The translations under genes and the position numbers were made by a program. The notes under the pieces were generated by a model. It was not told the origin of the DNA and made no database searches. It worked only from the letters and a program-made list of their open reading frames with translations. Positions 17,287-27,085 of a DNA stretch of 64,000 nucleotides are shown here, one piece after another. This stretch comes from Pseudooceanicola onchidii (GTDB lineage: Bacteria; Pseudomonadota; Alphaproteobacteria; Rhodobacterales; Rhodobacteraceae): contig NZ_SPUW01000001.1 in assembly GCF_004959925.1 (NCBI RefSeq), forward strand, positions 434,001 to 498,000, read 5' to 3'. Each line of letters starts with the position of its first letter. The stretch's first letter is position 1.

Positions 17287-18060
17287 GTGGCGAAGCACGA
17301 TTTGACAGGTTTTGACGTCTTGCAGACGCCCGTCACCGGGCAGGTCGCGACGTTTCTTGCCGTGCATCAGGCCGAGGCGACCGGCGGCGAACGTCTGCCG
17401 TCTTCCCGACAGGCGTGTTTCGCGCCGGGCACCATGATCGCCACCCCCCTGGGCGCGCGCGCCATCGAAGATCTGCGCGCCGGCGATCTGGTCCGGACGG
17501 TCGAAGGACGGTACGTCGCGGTTCTGTGGGTCGCCCCGCGCGACGCCATGCACGGCGGCGCCGACACGGTCGTGCGGATCGAGAAGGGCGCGCTTGGACA
17601 GGGCCTGCCGACGGCCACGCTCTATCTGGCGCCCGATCACGGGGTGCGCATCACCTCTCGGATCGCCGAGCAGATGTTCGGCCAGGACGAGGTTCTGGTG
17701 CCTGCCGAAAGCCTTGTCGGCCAGCCGGGGATCACCCGCGCCCGTCCGCAGGACGGACAAGCCATCCACCTGCTGCTGGAAGGGCACCACGTCGTCATCG
17801 CCAATGGCCTGCCCGTCGAAAGCCTGTTCGTCGGCAAGGACACGCGCGCCCGGATCGGCCGTACCAACTGGAAGGCCCTGCGCGCCGCGCTGCCCCGCGA
17901 GCCCTTCGTCAACGGGCGTCCGCGGATGACGCCCGCCCGGCTGCGCACCGATCTAAAACGGGCGCGGCGGCTGATCGAACGCCATCTGCGCAACCCGCGC
18001 TGCACCCTGATCGACGCCAAGGGCCTGCAAGCGCCGGTGCTGCGCCTTGTCACAGGCTGA
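17287..18060 (+). CDS. Hint (hedgehog/intein-type) domain protein
   Basis: About 257 residues. The recognisable part is a Hint domain beginning at the Cys of CFAPGTMIATPLGARAIEDL, followed by DLVRTVEG and a block with APDHGVRI. That is the arrangement of the alphaproteobacterial Hint_2 family, which is usually attached to secreted or surface proteins. The N-terminal extein-like part is very short (about 40-70 residues) and has no signal peptide. The C-terminal part is Arg-rich. The start is uncertain: GTG 17287 has a GGAAAAGG element upstream, while an in-frame TTG at 17200 gives 286 residues. Function and splicing activity are unknown. It does not appear to be in an operon with ybgC, 76 bases downstream. 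Confidence 0.7.
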   Translation: MAKHDLTGFDVLQTPVTGQVATFLAVHQAEATGGERLPSSRQACFAPGTMIATPLGARAIEDLRAGDLVRTVEGRYVAVLWVAPRDAMHGGADTVVRIEKGALGQGLPTATLYLAPDHGVRITSRIAEQMFGQDEVLVPAESLVGQPGITRARPQDGQAIHLLLEGHHVVIANGLPVESLFVGKDTRARIGRTNWKALRAALPREPFVNGRPRMTPARLRTDLKRARRLIERHLRNPRCTLIDAKGLQAPVLRLVTG

Positions 18061-18136
18061 AGGGCCGACCTTTCGCCTTGCCCCCGGGGCAGGGGGCGGG
18101 CATAGCCGAAGGGACTGAATTTCCGGACGGCCTGCC

Positions 18137-18526
18137 ATGACACATCGCTTCACCCTGCGCGTCTATTACGAAGACACGGATCTGGCGGGCATCGTCTATT
18201 ACGCCAATTACCTGAAGTTCATCGAACGGGCCCGCAGCGAATGGATCCGCACGCTCGGCATCGATCAGCGCGAGATGAAAGAGGAAACGGGCACCGTCTT
18301 TGCGGTGCGGCGGCTCGAGGCCGACTACCTTCATCCGGCCCGGTTCGACGATGAGCTTGAGGTACAGACCACGACCGAAGCCGTCACCGGCGCCCGGATC
18401 GTCCTGCGGCAGCACGTGCTGCGCGAGGGCGAGGTCCTGTTCACCGCCCATGTGACCATCGTGGCGATCAATGAAACCGGCCATCCCGCACGGCTTCCGG
18501 CGAATATCCGCCGCCAGATGCACTAG
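18137..18526 (+). CDS. ybgC: Tol-Pal-associated acyl-CoA thioesterase YbgC
   Basis: A 129-residue hotdog-fold thioesterase. The N-terminal motif YYEDTDLAGIVYYANYLKF carries the catalytic Asp and is the family signature, followed by the ERARSEWIRTLG helix. It hydrolyses acyl-CoA or acyl-ACP thioesters and sits at the head of tol-pal clusters in most proteobacteria, as here. The tolQ promoter lies between it and tolQ, so it may be transcribed separately. Confidence 0.92.
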   Translation: MTHRFTLRVYYEDTDLAGIVYYANYLKFIERARSEWIRTLGIDQREMKEETGTVFAVRRLEADYLHPARFDDELEVQTTTEAVTGARIVLRQHVLREGEVLFTAHVTIVAINETGHPARLPANIRRQMH

Positions 18527-18558
18527 AGACACGCCTGTAACGCGCGCACACGCCAATG

Positions 18559-18587
18559 TGTTGGCGCTGTCGCTTGCGATCCGCTAT
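18559..18587 (+). promoter_or_regulatory. tolQ operon promoter
   Basis: TTGGCG (18559-18564), exactly 17 bases, then CTATAT (18582-18587). This is a near-ideal housekeeping promoter for this group, 62 bases upstream of the tolQ ATG. Confidence 0.6.
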
Positions 18588-18648
18588 ATTCCCAGCCAAC
18601 GAGGCCGCGAAAGACGGCCCGACATCCTATGGCTGACGAGCAGGCGCA

Positions 18649-19344
18649 ATGGAAACCGAGACTTTGACAATCGCCCAGAACATGGATTTCTCCATGTGGG
18701 GGCTTTTCGCACGTGCGACCTTTACCGTGAAGATGGTGATGCTGATGCTGATCGGCGCCTCCTTCTGGTCCTGGTCCATCATCATCCAGAAAATCATCGC
18801 TTACCGCGCGGCCCGATCTGAAGCCGCGCGCTTTGACCGGACCTTCTGGTCGGGTGAACCGCTGGACGAATTCTATGAACAGATCGGCCCCGACCCCAAG
18901 GGGCGGGCGCATCGGGTCTTTGCCGCCGGCATGACCGAATGGCGTCGGTCGCACCGCGAAGATGGCGGTATGATCGCAGGCGCGCAGGCGCGTATCGACC
19001 GGTCGATGGACGTGGCCATCGCGAAAGAGGCCGAGGGTCTTCAGGCCGGACTGCCCGTGCTGGCGACCGTCGGGTCAACGGCACCCTTCGTCGGGTTGTT
19101 CGGGACGGTCTGGGGCATCATGCACGCCTTCATCGGCATCGCGGAAAGCCAGAACACCAACCTCGCCGTCGTGGCGCCCGGCATCGCCGAGGCACTGCTG
19201 GCCACGGGGCTGGGCCTGCTGGCCGCGATCCCGGCCGTGATCTTCTACAACAAGCTGTCGACCGACGTGGACCGCATCGTGGGCGGTTACGAAGCCTTCG
19301 CGGATGAGTTCTCGACCATCCTGTCGCGCCAGCTGGACGCCTGA
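18649..19344 (+). CDS. tolQ: Tol-Pal system proton channel subunit TolQ
   Basis: An inner-membrane ExbB/MotA-family subunit that converts proton-motive force into movement of TolA. The 231-residue protein has one N-terminal helix (about 27-50), a long cytoplasmic loop, and two C-terminal helices containing the conserved TVGSTAPFVGLFGTVWGIM and LLATGLGLLAAIPAVIFYN. It is first in the tolQRAB-pal-cpoB unit, followed by tolR after three bases. Confidence 0.96.
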   Translation: METETLTIAQNMDFSMWGLFARATFTVKMVMLMLIGASFWSWSIIIQKIIAYRAARSEAARFDRTFWSGEPLDEFYEQIGPDPKGRAHRVFAAGMTEWRRSHREDGGMIAGAQARIDRSMDVAIAKEAEGLQAGLPVLATVGSTAPFVGLFGTVWGIMHAFIGIAESQNTNLAVVAPGIAEALLATGLGLLAAIPAVIFYNKLSTDVDRIVGGYEAFADEFSTILSRQLDA

Positions 19345-19347
19345 TCC

Positions 19348-19818
19348 ATGGGCGCCGGTGTCATCTCAAAGGGCAGCGGCGGGGGCCGCAGGGGACGCCG
19401 TCGTGGCGGCCGCGCCCAGCCCATGGCCGAAATCAACGTGACGCCCTTTGTCGACGTCATGCTGGTGCTGCTCATCATCTTCATGGTCGCCGCGCCGCTG
19501 ATGGTCGTGGGTGTGCCGGTCAAACTGCCGGAAACCGCCGCCAATTCGCTGCCGACCGAACAGGAAGAACCGCTGACCGTCACCGTCACCGCGGACGGGC
19601 AGGTGATGATCCAGACGACCGAAACCGCGCGCGACGACCTGATCCCCAAGCTGCGGGCGATTGCGACCGAACGCGACGGCGACCGGATCTACCTGCGCGC
19701 GGACGGGTCCGTGCCCTATGAACAGGTCATGCAGGTGATGGGGGCGCTCAACAAGGGTGGCTTCAAGAACATCGGCCTGGTGACCGATCCCGGCGGGCCG
19801 ACGCTCGGCGGAAACTGA
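19348..19818 (+). CDS. tolR: Tol-Pal system protein TolR
   Basis: The ExbD-family partner of TolQ. The 156-residue protein has a basic, Gly/Arg-rich cytoplasmic N-terminus, then the single membrane helix with the conserved Asp: EINVTPFVDVMLVLLIIFMV. The periplasmic domain ends in GFKNIGLVTD. It lies between tolQ and tolA with gaps of three and seven bases. Confidence 0.96.
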   Translation: MGAGVISKGSGGGRRGRRRGGRAQPMAEINVTPFVDVMLVLLIIFMVAAPLMVVGVPVKLPETAANSLPTEQEEPLTVTVTADGQVMIQTTETARDDLIPKLRAIATERDGDRIYLRADGSVPYEQVMQVMGALNKGGFKNIGLVTDPGGPTLGGN

Positions 19819-19825
19819 TCCACAA

Positions 19826-20968
19826 ATGAACACGGGGCACATCATATCAGGGGCAGGGCATCTGGCCCTCTTCGCCTGGGCGTTCCTGGGCAGCTTTTCG
19901 CTGCCCCCCGAGGACACGATCGCGGTCACGGACGTTGCCCTGATCTCGCCCGAGGAATTCGCGGCGCTGACCCCGCCGACGGACCAGGCGCCGGGCGCCG
20001 ATACCGAGGTCGCGGAACTTCCCGCCCCCGAACCTGCCGACGCCCCGCCCGCCGCGACGCCCCAGACCGACAGCGCGCCCGCGCAGTCGCAACCCGAGGT
20101 GACCGAGGCCCCGGCGCCCGAAACCACGCCCGAACAGCCCGACGTCTCGACCCCGCAGGCCGAGGTGGCCGACAGCACGCCGCAGATCACGCCCCCGTCC
20201 GAGGACGTGGCGGTCGTCATGCCCGAACAGTCCAACGAAGCGCCCCGCGACATCAAGCGCGTCGCGCCGCGCCCGGTCGACCGCCCGTCGCCGGATGCTC
20301 AGGTCGACAGCCTGCCGCAGGCCAAGACCGCGCCCTCGGAAGAGGCGACCGAGGTCAAGCCCGCCGAAGAGGAAAAGGCCCCCGAGGAGGCGACGACCCG
20401 GATCCTGACCGAAGCCGACGAAAAGGGGGATGGGCCGCCCAAGTCCTCTCCGCGTCCGCCGTCGCGTCCGGTGCAGACCGCCGCGGTCGAGCCCAAACCA
20501 GAGCCGAAACCCGAGCCCAAGCCGGAACCGACCCCCGCGCCGAAGCCCGAACAGAAAGACGCGATCAATGACGCGCTCAGCCGTGCGCTGGCCGGGTCCA
20601 CGTCGTCGGCATCCAGCGATAACGTGCCCGCCGGCCCGTCCGGCCCGCCATTGACCAGCGGTGAGAAAGACGCCCTGCGCGTCGCCGTGTCGGCCTGCTG
20701 GAACACCGGCAGCCTTTCCACCGACGCCCTGCGCACTACCGTCGTGGTGGCCGTCGAGATGAACGAAGACGGCACGCCCCGGGGGGACAGCATTCGGATG
20801 CTCACATCCTCGGGCGGAACGGGAACCTCGGCGCAGCAGGCCTTCGACGCCGCGCGCCGTGCAATCATCCGCTGCGGCGGACAGGGATTTGGACTGCCGG
20901 TGGACAAGTACGACCACTGGCGCGAGATTGAGATGACCTTCAACCCGGAGAAGATGCGGATCAAATGA
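19826..20968 (+). CDS. tolA: TolA-like periplasm-spanning protein
   Basis: A 380-residue protein. A single N-terminal membrane helix (about 8-24) precedes a very long, acidic, Pro/Glu/Ala-rich central region with Lys-Pro-Glu repeats (around residues 218-240). A C-terminal domain of about 100 residues holds the conserved Cys pair (VSACWNTGS and [10 protein letters not shown]). It spans the periplasm and couples TolQR to TolB/Pal. The central region has much more Pro than the helical Ala/Lys region of enteric TolA, so it is probably extended rather than a long helix. Its stop overlaps the tolB start by four bases. Confidence 0.9.
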   Translation: MNTGHIISGAGHLALFAWAFLGSFSLPPEDTIAVTDVALISPEEFAALTPPTDQAPGADTEVAELPAPEPADAPPAATPQTDSAPAQSQPEVTEAPAPETTPEQPDVSTPQAEVADSTPQITPPSEDVAVVMPEQSNEAPRDIKRVAPRPVDRPSPDAQVDSLPQAKTAPSEEATEVKPAEEEKAPEEATTRILTEADEKGDGPPKSSPRPPSRPVQTAAVEPKPEPKPEPKPEPTPAPKPEQKDAINDALSRALAGSTSSASSDNVPAGPSGPPLTSGEKDALRVAVSACWNTGSLSTDALRTTVVVAVEMNEDGTPRGDSIRMLTSSGGTGTSAQQAFDAARRAIIRCGGQGFGLPVDKYDHWREIEMTFNPEKMRIK

Positions 20969-22317
20969 CCACACATCTGACCAGGCTTTTCAACATGACG
21001 CGGGTCGGCCTTCTGGCCGCCGCCATGGCCGCCACGACACTTGCCGCCCCTGTCACCGCACAGGACGGCCCCTTGCGGATCGAGATCACCGAGGGGGTCA
21101 TCGAACCGCTGCCCTTCGCCATCCCGGCCTTCGTGCCGGAAACCGGCGGATCGGCCGAAATGGCGAACAACATCACCCGGGTCGTGTCGGAAGACCTGAC
21201 CGGCACCGGCCTGTTCCGGGAAATCCCGCCGACCGCACATATCGGATCGGTCACCAGCTTCTCCAGCCCGGTGCAATACGCCGACTGGAAGGCGATCAAC
21301 GCACAGGCGCTGATCACCGGTGCGGTGTCGGTCACGGGCGACCGGGTGAACGTCAAGTTCCGGCTCTACGACGTCTTTTCGGGGGCCGAGATGGGTGATG
21401 GCCTGCAGTTTTCCGGCACCACGGCGGGCTGGCGGCGCATGGCGCACAAGGTGGCCGATGCCGTCTATTCCCGCATCACCGGGGAAGGCGCCTATTTCGA
21501 CAGCCGCGTGGTCTACGTCTCTGAGACCGGCCCCAAGAACGACCGGCGCAAGCGGCTGGCGATCATGGACTACGACGGCGCGAACACCCAGTACCTGACC
21601 GACAGCTCGGCCATCGTGCTGGCGCCGCGCTTTTCGCCTTCGGGCGACCGGGTGCTCTATACCAGCTATGAAACCGGCTTTCCCAAGATCTACGTTCTGG
21701 ACGTCGCCAGCGTCGGCCGCCGTACCCTGACCACGCCCGAAGGCACCATGTCCTTCGCGCCCCGGTTCTCGCCGAACGGGCAGACCATCGTCTATTCGCT
21801 GTCGCAGGGCGGCAATACCGACATCTTCTCGATGGACATCAACACGGGCCAGTCGCGCCAGCTGACCACCGCGCCCTCGATCGAAACCGCGCCCAGCTTT
21901 TCGCCCGACGGCAGTCAGGTCGTCTTCGAAAGCGACCGCTCCGGGTCTCAGCAGCTCTACATCATGCCGGTGAACGGCGGCGAGCCGCGCCGGATTTCCT
22001 TTGGCCAGGGCCGCTATGGCACGCCCGTGTGGTCGCCGCGCGGTGACCTGATCGCCTTTACCAAGCAGTCCAAGGGCCGCTTCCACATCGGTGTCATGCG
22101 CCTGGACGGGTCCGAGGAACGGCTGCTGACCGCGTCCTTCCTGGACGAAGGCCCGACCTGGGCGCCCAATGGCCGCGTCATCATGTTCACCCGCGAAACG
22201 CAGGGCGAACAGGGGCAGGCGTCGCTCTACTCCGTCGATATCTCGGGCCGGAACCTCAAGAAGGTCCGGACCGAAGGTGCGGCCTCCGACCCGTCGTGGT
22301 CGCCGCTGCAGAACTGA
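20965..22317 (+). CDS. tolB: Tol-Pal system beta-propeller protein TolB
   Basis: A 450-residue periplasmic protein. A signal peptide (about 1-33, ending APVTAQ) precedes an N-terminal alpha/beta domain and a six-bladed beta-propeller. The propeller is visible as repeated [20 protein letters not shown] blades ([24 protein letters not shown]). It binds Pal and outer-membrane proteins. The ATG overlaps the tolA stop (ATGA), which shows translational coupling. Confidence 0.96.
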   Translation: MTTHLTRLFNMTRVGLLAAAMAATTLAAPVTAQDGPLRIEITEGVIEPLPFAIPAFVPETGGSAEMANNITRVVSEDLTGTGLFREIPPTAHIGSVTSFSSPVQYADWKAINAQALITGAVSVTGDRVNVKFRLYDVFSGAEMGDGLQFSGTTAGWRRMAHKVADAVYSRITGEGAYFDSRVVYVSETGPKNDRRKRLAIMDYDGANTQYLTDSSAIVLAPRFSPSGDRVLYTSYETGFPKIYVLDVASVGRRTLTTPEGTMSFAPRFSPNGQTIVYSLSQGGNTDIFSMDINTGQSRQLTTAPSIETAPSFSPDGSQVVFESDRSGSQQLYIMPVNGGEPRRISFGQGRYGTPVWSPRGDLIAFTKQSKGRFHIGVMRLDGSEERLLTASFLDEGPTWAPNGRVIMFTRETQGEQGQASLYSVDISGRNLKKVRTEGAASDPSWSPLQN

Positions 22318-22382
22318 TCCAACCGTTTTCCATACGCCCGTCAGATGATAGAACCGGGCTACCCTAGGACATGAGGCACGAG

Positions 22383-22901
22383 ATGAAACATATCACACGC
22401 GCAGCGCTGATGCTGACCGCAGGGCTGGCCCTGGCCGCCTGCGACAACTCCAAGCGGTTCGACAACGACGTCGCCCTGGGCGGCGGCGCGGGCGCCAACG
22501 GGGCGATCGTGCCCGGCTCGGCCAACGACCCGGCCTCGCCGCTCTATTTCCAGCAGTCGGTCGGCGACCGTGTGCTGTTTGCCGTCGACCAGCACACGCT
22601 GTCCGACAGTTCCCGCGCCGTGCTGAACGCACAGGCCCAGTGGTTGATGGTCAATGCCGACTACACCGCCGTGATCGAAGGCCACGCCGATGAGCAGGGC
22701 ACCCGGGAATACAACCTTGCGCTTGGTGGCCGTCGCGCCAACGCCGTGCGCGAATACCTGATCACCCAGGGCGTGTCCGCCGCGCGCCTGCGCACCGTCA
22801 GCTATGGCAAGGAACGCCCGATCGAGATCTGTTCGGTCGAAAGCTGCTATGAAAAGAACCGCCGCGCCGTGACCGTTCTGGCCGCCGGTGCCATGAGCTG
22901 A
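22383..22901 (+). CDS. pal: Peptidoglycan-associated lipoprotein Pal
   Basis: An outer-membrane lipoprotein that binds peptidoglycan. The signal peptide MKHITRAALMLTAGLALAAC has the lipobox Cys at residue 20, then a linker and an OmpA-like domain with VIEGHADEQGTREYNLALG. The GHADERG-like loop binds diaminopimelate. I chose ATG 22383, preceded by GAGGCACGAG, over the ATG four codons earlier at 22371, because this places the lipobox at the usual distance. Confidence 0.95.
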   Translation: MKHITRAALMLTAGLALAACDNSKRFDNDVALGGGAGANGAIVPGSANDPASPLYFQQSVGDRVLFAVDQHTLSDSSRAVLNAQAQWLMVNADYTAVIEGHADEQGTREYNLALGGRRANAVREYLITQGVSAARLRTVSYGKERPIEICSVESCYEKNRRAVTVLAAGAMS

Positions 22902-22911
22902 GGACGCCTGC

Positions 22912-23745
22912 ATGCGGAACTTCATCGCCATCGGTCTGATCGCCCTGCTGCCCCTCGGGGCGCAGGCGCAATCGCAGGACCAGACCCTTGCCGACATCCG
23001 GCAGGAGCTGACCGTGCTGAACGTCGAGATCCAGAAGCTGAAACGCGAACTGTCGACCACCGGCACCGCCAGTGGCGCGACCGTGGGCGGATCGGTGCTG
23101 GAACGCATGGACGCGCTTGAGGCCGAGGCATCGCGCCTGACCTCCAAGACCGAAGAGCTTGAGTTCCGCATCAATTCGGTCGTCACCGACGGCACCAACC
23201 GGATCGGCGATCTGGAATTCCGCCTGGTCGAGCTTGAGGGCGGCGACGTCTCAAAGCTGGGCCAAACCTCGACCCTGGGCGGCGCGCTGCCCGACGGCGC
23301 GGCCTCGGGCACCATCGCGCCGCCGGTGACCAGCACCCCGGCCGAGCCTGTGGCCGAAATGGCCATCGCCGAAAAGGCCGACTACGAGGCCGCACAGGCG
23401 GCGCTGGCCGAAGGCAAATCCGCCGACGCCGCGTCGAAATTCGATGCCTTCCTGCTGAACTATCCCGGCTCGCCGATGCAGGCGCAGGCCGAACTTGGCA
23501 AGGGCAAGGCGCTTGAGGCGGGCGGAGAGATCACCAAGGCCGCGCGCTCCTACCTCGCGGCCTTTTCCGCCGCGCCGACCGGCCCGGTGGCCGCCGAGGC
23601 GCTGTTCAACCTCGGGCGTGGTCTTGGCCAGCTGGGGCAGGGACCCGAGGCCTGCACCACGCTGCAAGAGGTCGGCAACCGCTTCCCCGGCGCGCCGCAG
23701 GTCGATCTGGCCATGGCGGAACGCACCAAGCTGGGGTGTCAGTGA
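22912..23745 (+). CDS. cpoB: Cell division coordinator CpoB (YbgF)
   Basis: A 277-residue periplasmic protein. A signal peptide (1-19, ending AQAQ) is followed by a coiled coil (about 25-105, LADIRQELTVLNVEIQKLKR and later heptads), a Gly/Pro linker, and C-terminal TPR-type repeats (YEAAQAALAEGKSADAASKF onward). It coordinates peptidoglycan synthesis with outer-membrane constriction through TolA. Last of the tol-pal unit, it overlaps the tilS start. Confidence 0.93.
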   Translation: MRNFIAIGLIALLPLGAQAQSQDQTLADIRQELTVLNVEIQKLKRELSTTGTASGATVGGSVLERMDALEAEASRLTSKTEELEFRINSVVTDGTNRIGDLEFRLVELEGGDVSKLGQTSTLGGALPDGAASGTIAPPVTSTPAEPVAEMAIAEKADYEAAQAALAEGKSADAASKFDAFLLNYPGSPMQAQAELGKGKALEAGGEITKAARSYLAAFSAAPTGPVAAEALFNLGRGLGQLGQGPEACTTLQEVGNRFPGAPQVDLAMAERTKLGCQ

Positions 23746-24989
23746 CCAAGCCCTCGGGCGATGCCGCGCAGGCAATCGCCCGGGCCTTGACCCCGCTGCC
23801 CGACGGCCCGCTTGGCGTGGCCGTGTCGGGCGGATCCGACAGCCTGTCCCTTCTGCTGCTGGCCCATGATCTTCTCGGCCCCGATCGCCTGCGCGCGGTG
23901 ACGGTCGATCACGGCCTGCGCCCCGAGGCGGCAGGCGAAGCCGCCTTTGTCGCCAGGATCTGCGCCGCGCAAGGCATCGCCCACACGACAGTGCACTGGA
24001 AGGGCTGGGACGGGCAGGGGAACCTGCCGGACCGGGCCCGGCGCGCACGCTACGCCTTGATCGCCGAATGGGCGCAGTCCCAGGGCATCGGCGCGGTCGC
24101 CCTGGGCCATACGGCCGACGATCAGGCTGAAACCCTGCTGATGCGGCTGGGGCGCGGCGCCGGGGCCGAGGGACTGGCGGCCATGTCCGACCGACGCGTG
24201 ATCCACGGCGTCACCTTCCTGCGCCCACTTCTGACGGAACGGCGCGAGGTCCTGCGCGACCTGCTGCGCGTCCGTGGTCAAACCTGGGTCGACGATCCGA
24301 CCAACGACGACACCCGCTTTGACCGCCCCCGCCTGCGCAAGGCCCTGCCGGACCTTGCCGCGCTTGGCCTGACGGTCGAGGCGCTGACGACAACCGCCCG
24401 CAACCTCCGCTCGGCATCCGATACGCTGGCGCATTACGCCGAACAGGAGGCCGCGCGCCACCTGCGGATCGACGGCCCCGACGTGCTGATCGATCCCGCT
24501 GCCCTGGATATCCTGCCGCCCGAGATCACGCGCCGCCTGCTGCAGGCCGCCCTGCGCTGGATTGCCGGTGGTGATTACCCGCCGCGCAGCGCCGCGCTGG
24601 ATCGGTTCACGGAGGCGCTGAGGGCCGGCGATGCCGTGACCCTTGCCGGGGTCTTTGCAAGTCCTGCCAAGGGGATGATCCGCCTGACACGCGAACCGGG
24701 GGCGGTGGCGGCCCTGATCGCCGATCCCGGCACGCCATGGGACGGACGCTGGCAAGTCGACGGCCCTTTCGGCCCCGGCGACCAGATCCGCGCGACGGGC
24801 GCAGCGGGCCTGCGCGCCGTTCCCGACTGGCGCGAGACGGGCCTGTCGCGCACCACCCTGATGGCCGCGCCGGCCGTCTGGCAGGGCGAAGACCTGCGCG
24901 CCGCACCGCTGGCTGGCCACACGGCCGGTTTCACCGCAAAGCTCATTCGTACGGCGGAAGATTTCCGTGCGACACTGCGCACGCATTGA
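23742..24989 (+). CDS. tilS: tRNA(Ile)-lysidine synthase
   Basis: Modifies C34 of tRNA(Ile2) to lysidine so that it reads AUA. The 415-residue protein has an N-terminal PP-loop ATPase domain with VAVSGGSDSLSLLLLAHD near residue 30 and LGHTADDQAETLLMRL near 120. A TilS substrate-binding domain follows. The GTG at 23742 overlaps the cpoB TGA by four bases and has GGGG five bases upstream. A GTG two codons earlier (23736) is possible. ftsH follows, as in many bacteria. Confidence 0.93.
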   Translation: MTKPSGDAAQAIARALTPLPDGPLGVAVSGGSDSLSLLLLAHDLLGPDRLRAVTVDHGLRPEAAGEAAFVARICAAQGIAHTTVHWKGWDGQGNLPDRARRARYALIAEWAQSQGIGAVALGHTADDQAETLLMRLGRGAGAEGLAAMSDRRVIHGVTFLRPLLTERREVLRDLLRVRGQTWVDDPTNDDTRFDRPRLRKALPDLAALGLTVEALTTTARNLRSASDTLAHYAEQEAARHLRIDGPDVLIDPAALDILPPEITRRLLQAALRWIAGGDYPPRSAALDRFTEALRAGDAVTLAGVFASPAKGMIRLTREPGAVAALIADPGTPWDGRWQVDGPFGPGDQIRATGAAGLRAVPDWRETGLSRTTLMAAPAVWQGEDLRAAPLAGHTAGFTAKLIRTAEDFRATLRTH

Positions 24990-25013
24990 ACATGGGCGGC
25001 CAAATCTTATTTT
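24986..25013 (+). promoter_or_regulatory. Possible ftsH promoter
   Basis: TTGAAC (24986-24991), 16 bases, then TATTTT (25008-25013), overlapping the tilS stop. The following leader is about 50 bases. A heat-shock type promoter would be expected for ftsH, but I cannot show it from the bases. Confidence 0.3.
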
Positions 25014-25069
25014 AAGTCCAAGCCGGGTATGCTAACCCCGCGCCTATCCCCAATCTGGAGGAGTTTTCC

Positions 25070-26989
25070 TTGGGCAACGCGAGACAATTCGCCTTCTGGG
25101 TCGTTCTGCTGCTGCTGATCGTGGCGCTGTTCAACCTGTTCAGCGGTTCGGGCAATACGCTGCAAAGCCGTGAAATCCCCTATTCGGAGTTCGTGCGCAG
25201 CGTTGAGGCCGGCGAAGTCAGCTCTGTCACCCTGGATGGTGAGCAGGTGCGCTATCGCGGCAAGGACGGCAAGGACTATGTCACGATCAAGCCGGAAGAC
25301 GCCGAAGTCACCCGTACGCTGATCGACAACGAAATCCCGGTTTCCGCCAAGAGCCAGGAAGAATCCGGTTTCCAGGCGTTCATCGTGTCGCTGTTGCCGA
25401 TCCTTCTGCTGATCGGCGTGTGGATCTATTTCATGAACCGCATGCAGGGCGGCGGCAAAGGCGGGGCCATGGGCTTTGGCAAGTCCAAGGCCAAGATGCT
25501 GACCGAAAAGCATGGTCGCGTGACCTTTGACGACGTCGCGGGCATCGACGAGGCCAAGGAAGAGCTGGAAGAAATCGTCGAATTCCTGCGCAACCCGCAG
25601 AAATTCTCGCGCCTTGGCGGCAAGATCCCCAAGGGTGCGCTGCTGGTGGGCCCTCCGGGCACTGGTAAGACACTGCTGGCCCGCGCCATCGCCGGCGAGG
25701 CCGGTGTGCCCTTCTTCACCATCTCGGGGTCTGACTTCGTGGAAATGTTCGTCGGTGTCGGTGCATCCCGCGTGCGCGACATGTTCGAACAGGCCAAGAA
25801 GAACGCCCCCTGTATCGTCTTCATCGACGAAATCGACGCCGTCGGTCGCCATCGTGGCGCAGGCTATGGCGGCGGTAACGACGAACGCGAACAGACGCTG
25901 AACCAGCTGCTGGTCGAAATGGACGGCTTCGAGGCCAACGAGGGTGTCATCATCCTGGCCGCCACCAACCGTCGCGACGTTCTGGACCCCGCGCTTCTGC
26001 GTCCCGGTCGTTTCGACCGTCAGGTCATGGTCGGCAACCCCGACATCAAGGGCCGCGAAAAGATCCTGGGCGTTCACGCCCGCAAGACCCCGCTTGGCCC
26101 CGATGTCGACCTGCGCATCATCGCGCGCGGCACGCCCGGCTTTTCGGGCGCGGATCTGGCGAACCTCGTGAACGAGGCCGCGTTGATGGCCGCCCGCGTG
26201 GGGCGCCGCTTTGTCACCATGGTCGATTTTGAAAACGCCAAGGACAAGGTCATGATGGGCGCAGAGCGCCGGTCGATGGTCCTGACGCAGGATCAGAAGG
26301 AAAAGACCGCCTATCACGAATCCGGCCACGCTGTCGTCGGTCTGGTGCTGCCCAAGTGCGATCCGGTCTACAAGGCCACGATCATCCCGCGCGGCGGCGC
26401 GCTTGGCATGGTGGTGTCGCTGCCGGAAATCGACCGCCTGAACTGGCACAAGTCCGAGTGCGAGCAAAAGCTTGCCATGACCATGGCCGGCAAGGCGGCC
26501 GAGATCATGAAGTACGGCGAAGACGAAGTGTCCAACGGCCCGGCTGGCGACATCCAGCAGGCCTCGGCCCTGGCCCGTGCCATGGTTCTTCGCTGGGGCA
26601 TGTCCGACAAGGTCGGCAACGTCGACTATGAACAGGCGCACGAAGGCTACAACGGCAACGGCGCTGGTGGCTTCTCGATCTCGGCTCATACGAAAGAGCT
26701 GATCGAGGAAGAGGTGAAGCGCATGATCGACGAGGCGTATCAGCACGCCTACCAGATCCTCACCGACCACAAGGAAGAGTGGGAGCGCCTGGCGCAGGGC
26801 CTGCTTGAGTACGAGACCCTGACGGGCGACGAGATCAAGCGTGTGATGAACGGCGAACCGCCGTCCTCGGGCGACGAAGACGCCGGGTCCGACCAGGGCA
26901 GCGCGCCCTCGGTCACCGCGATCCCGAAGACCAAGCCGCGCTCCAAGCCCGGCAGCTCGGGCGGGATGGAGCCTGAACCCACAGCATGA
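25070..26989 (+). CDS. ftsH: ATP-dependent zinc metalloprotease FtsH
   Basis: A membrane-anchored hexameric protease for quality control. The 639-residue protein has two membrane helices (about 7-24 and 104-124) around a periplasmic domain. The AAA module has Walker A GPPGTGKT near 194, Walker [14 protein letters not shown] and the [11 protein letters not shown]. The zinc protease motif HESGH is near 415. An acidic/Lys-rich tail follows. It starts at TTG 25070, fixed by GGAGGAG ending six bases upstream; no ATG lies near. A strong terminator follows, so ftsH closes its unit. Confidence 0.97.
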   Translation: MGNARQFAFWVVLLLLIVALFNLFSGSGNTLQSREIPYSEFVRSVEAGEVSSVTLDGEQVRYRGKDGKDYVTIKPEDAEVTRTLIDNEIPVSAKSQEESGFQAFIVSLLPILLLIGVWIYFMNRMQGGGKGGAMGFGKSKAKMLTEKHGRVTFDDVAGIDEAKEELEEIVEFLRNPQKFSRLGGKIPKGALLVGPPGTGKTLLARAIAGEAGVPFFTISGSDFVEMFVGVGASRVRDMFEQAKKNAPCIVFIDEIDAVGRHRGAGYGGGNDEREQTLNQLLVEMDGFEANEGVIILAATNRRDVLDPALLRPGRFDRQVMVGNPDIKGREKILGVHARKTPLGPDVDLRIIARGTPGFSGADLANLVNEAALMAARVGRRFVTMVDFENAKDKVMMGAERRSMVLTQDQKEKTAYHESGHAVVGLVLPKCDPVYKATIIPRGGALGMVVSLPEIDRLNWHKSECEQKLAMTMAGKAAEIMKYGEDEVSNGPAGDIQQASALARAMVLRWGMSDKVGNVDYEQAHEGYNGNGAGGFSISAHTKELIEEEVKRMIDEAYQHAYQILTDHKEEWERLAQGLLEYETLTGDEIKRVMNGEPPSSGDEDAGSDQGSAPSVTAIPKTKPRSKPGSSGGMEPEPTA

Positions 26990-26994
26990 CGGAC

Positions 26995-27025
26995 AGGGCC
27001 GGGGATTTCCCCGGCCTTTCCTTTT
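26995..27025 (+). terminator. Intrinsic terminator after ftsH
   Basis: GGCCGGGG (26997-27004), a four-base loop ATTT, and CCCCGGCC (27009-27016), followed by TTTCCTTTT. It begins eight bases after the ftsH stop. Confidence 0.88.
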
Positions 27026-27085
27026 GTGGCAGGTCGTGATTGTATGCCGTCGCATACCGTCTCACGCGCCGCAGGGAGCCCGCCC

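Noticed and set aside
25007-27055. 682-codon minus-strand frame opposite ftsH
   Set aside because: It is a shadow of ftsH, with no ribosome site or recognisable domain.
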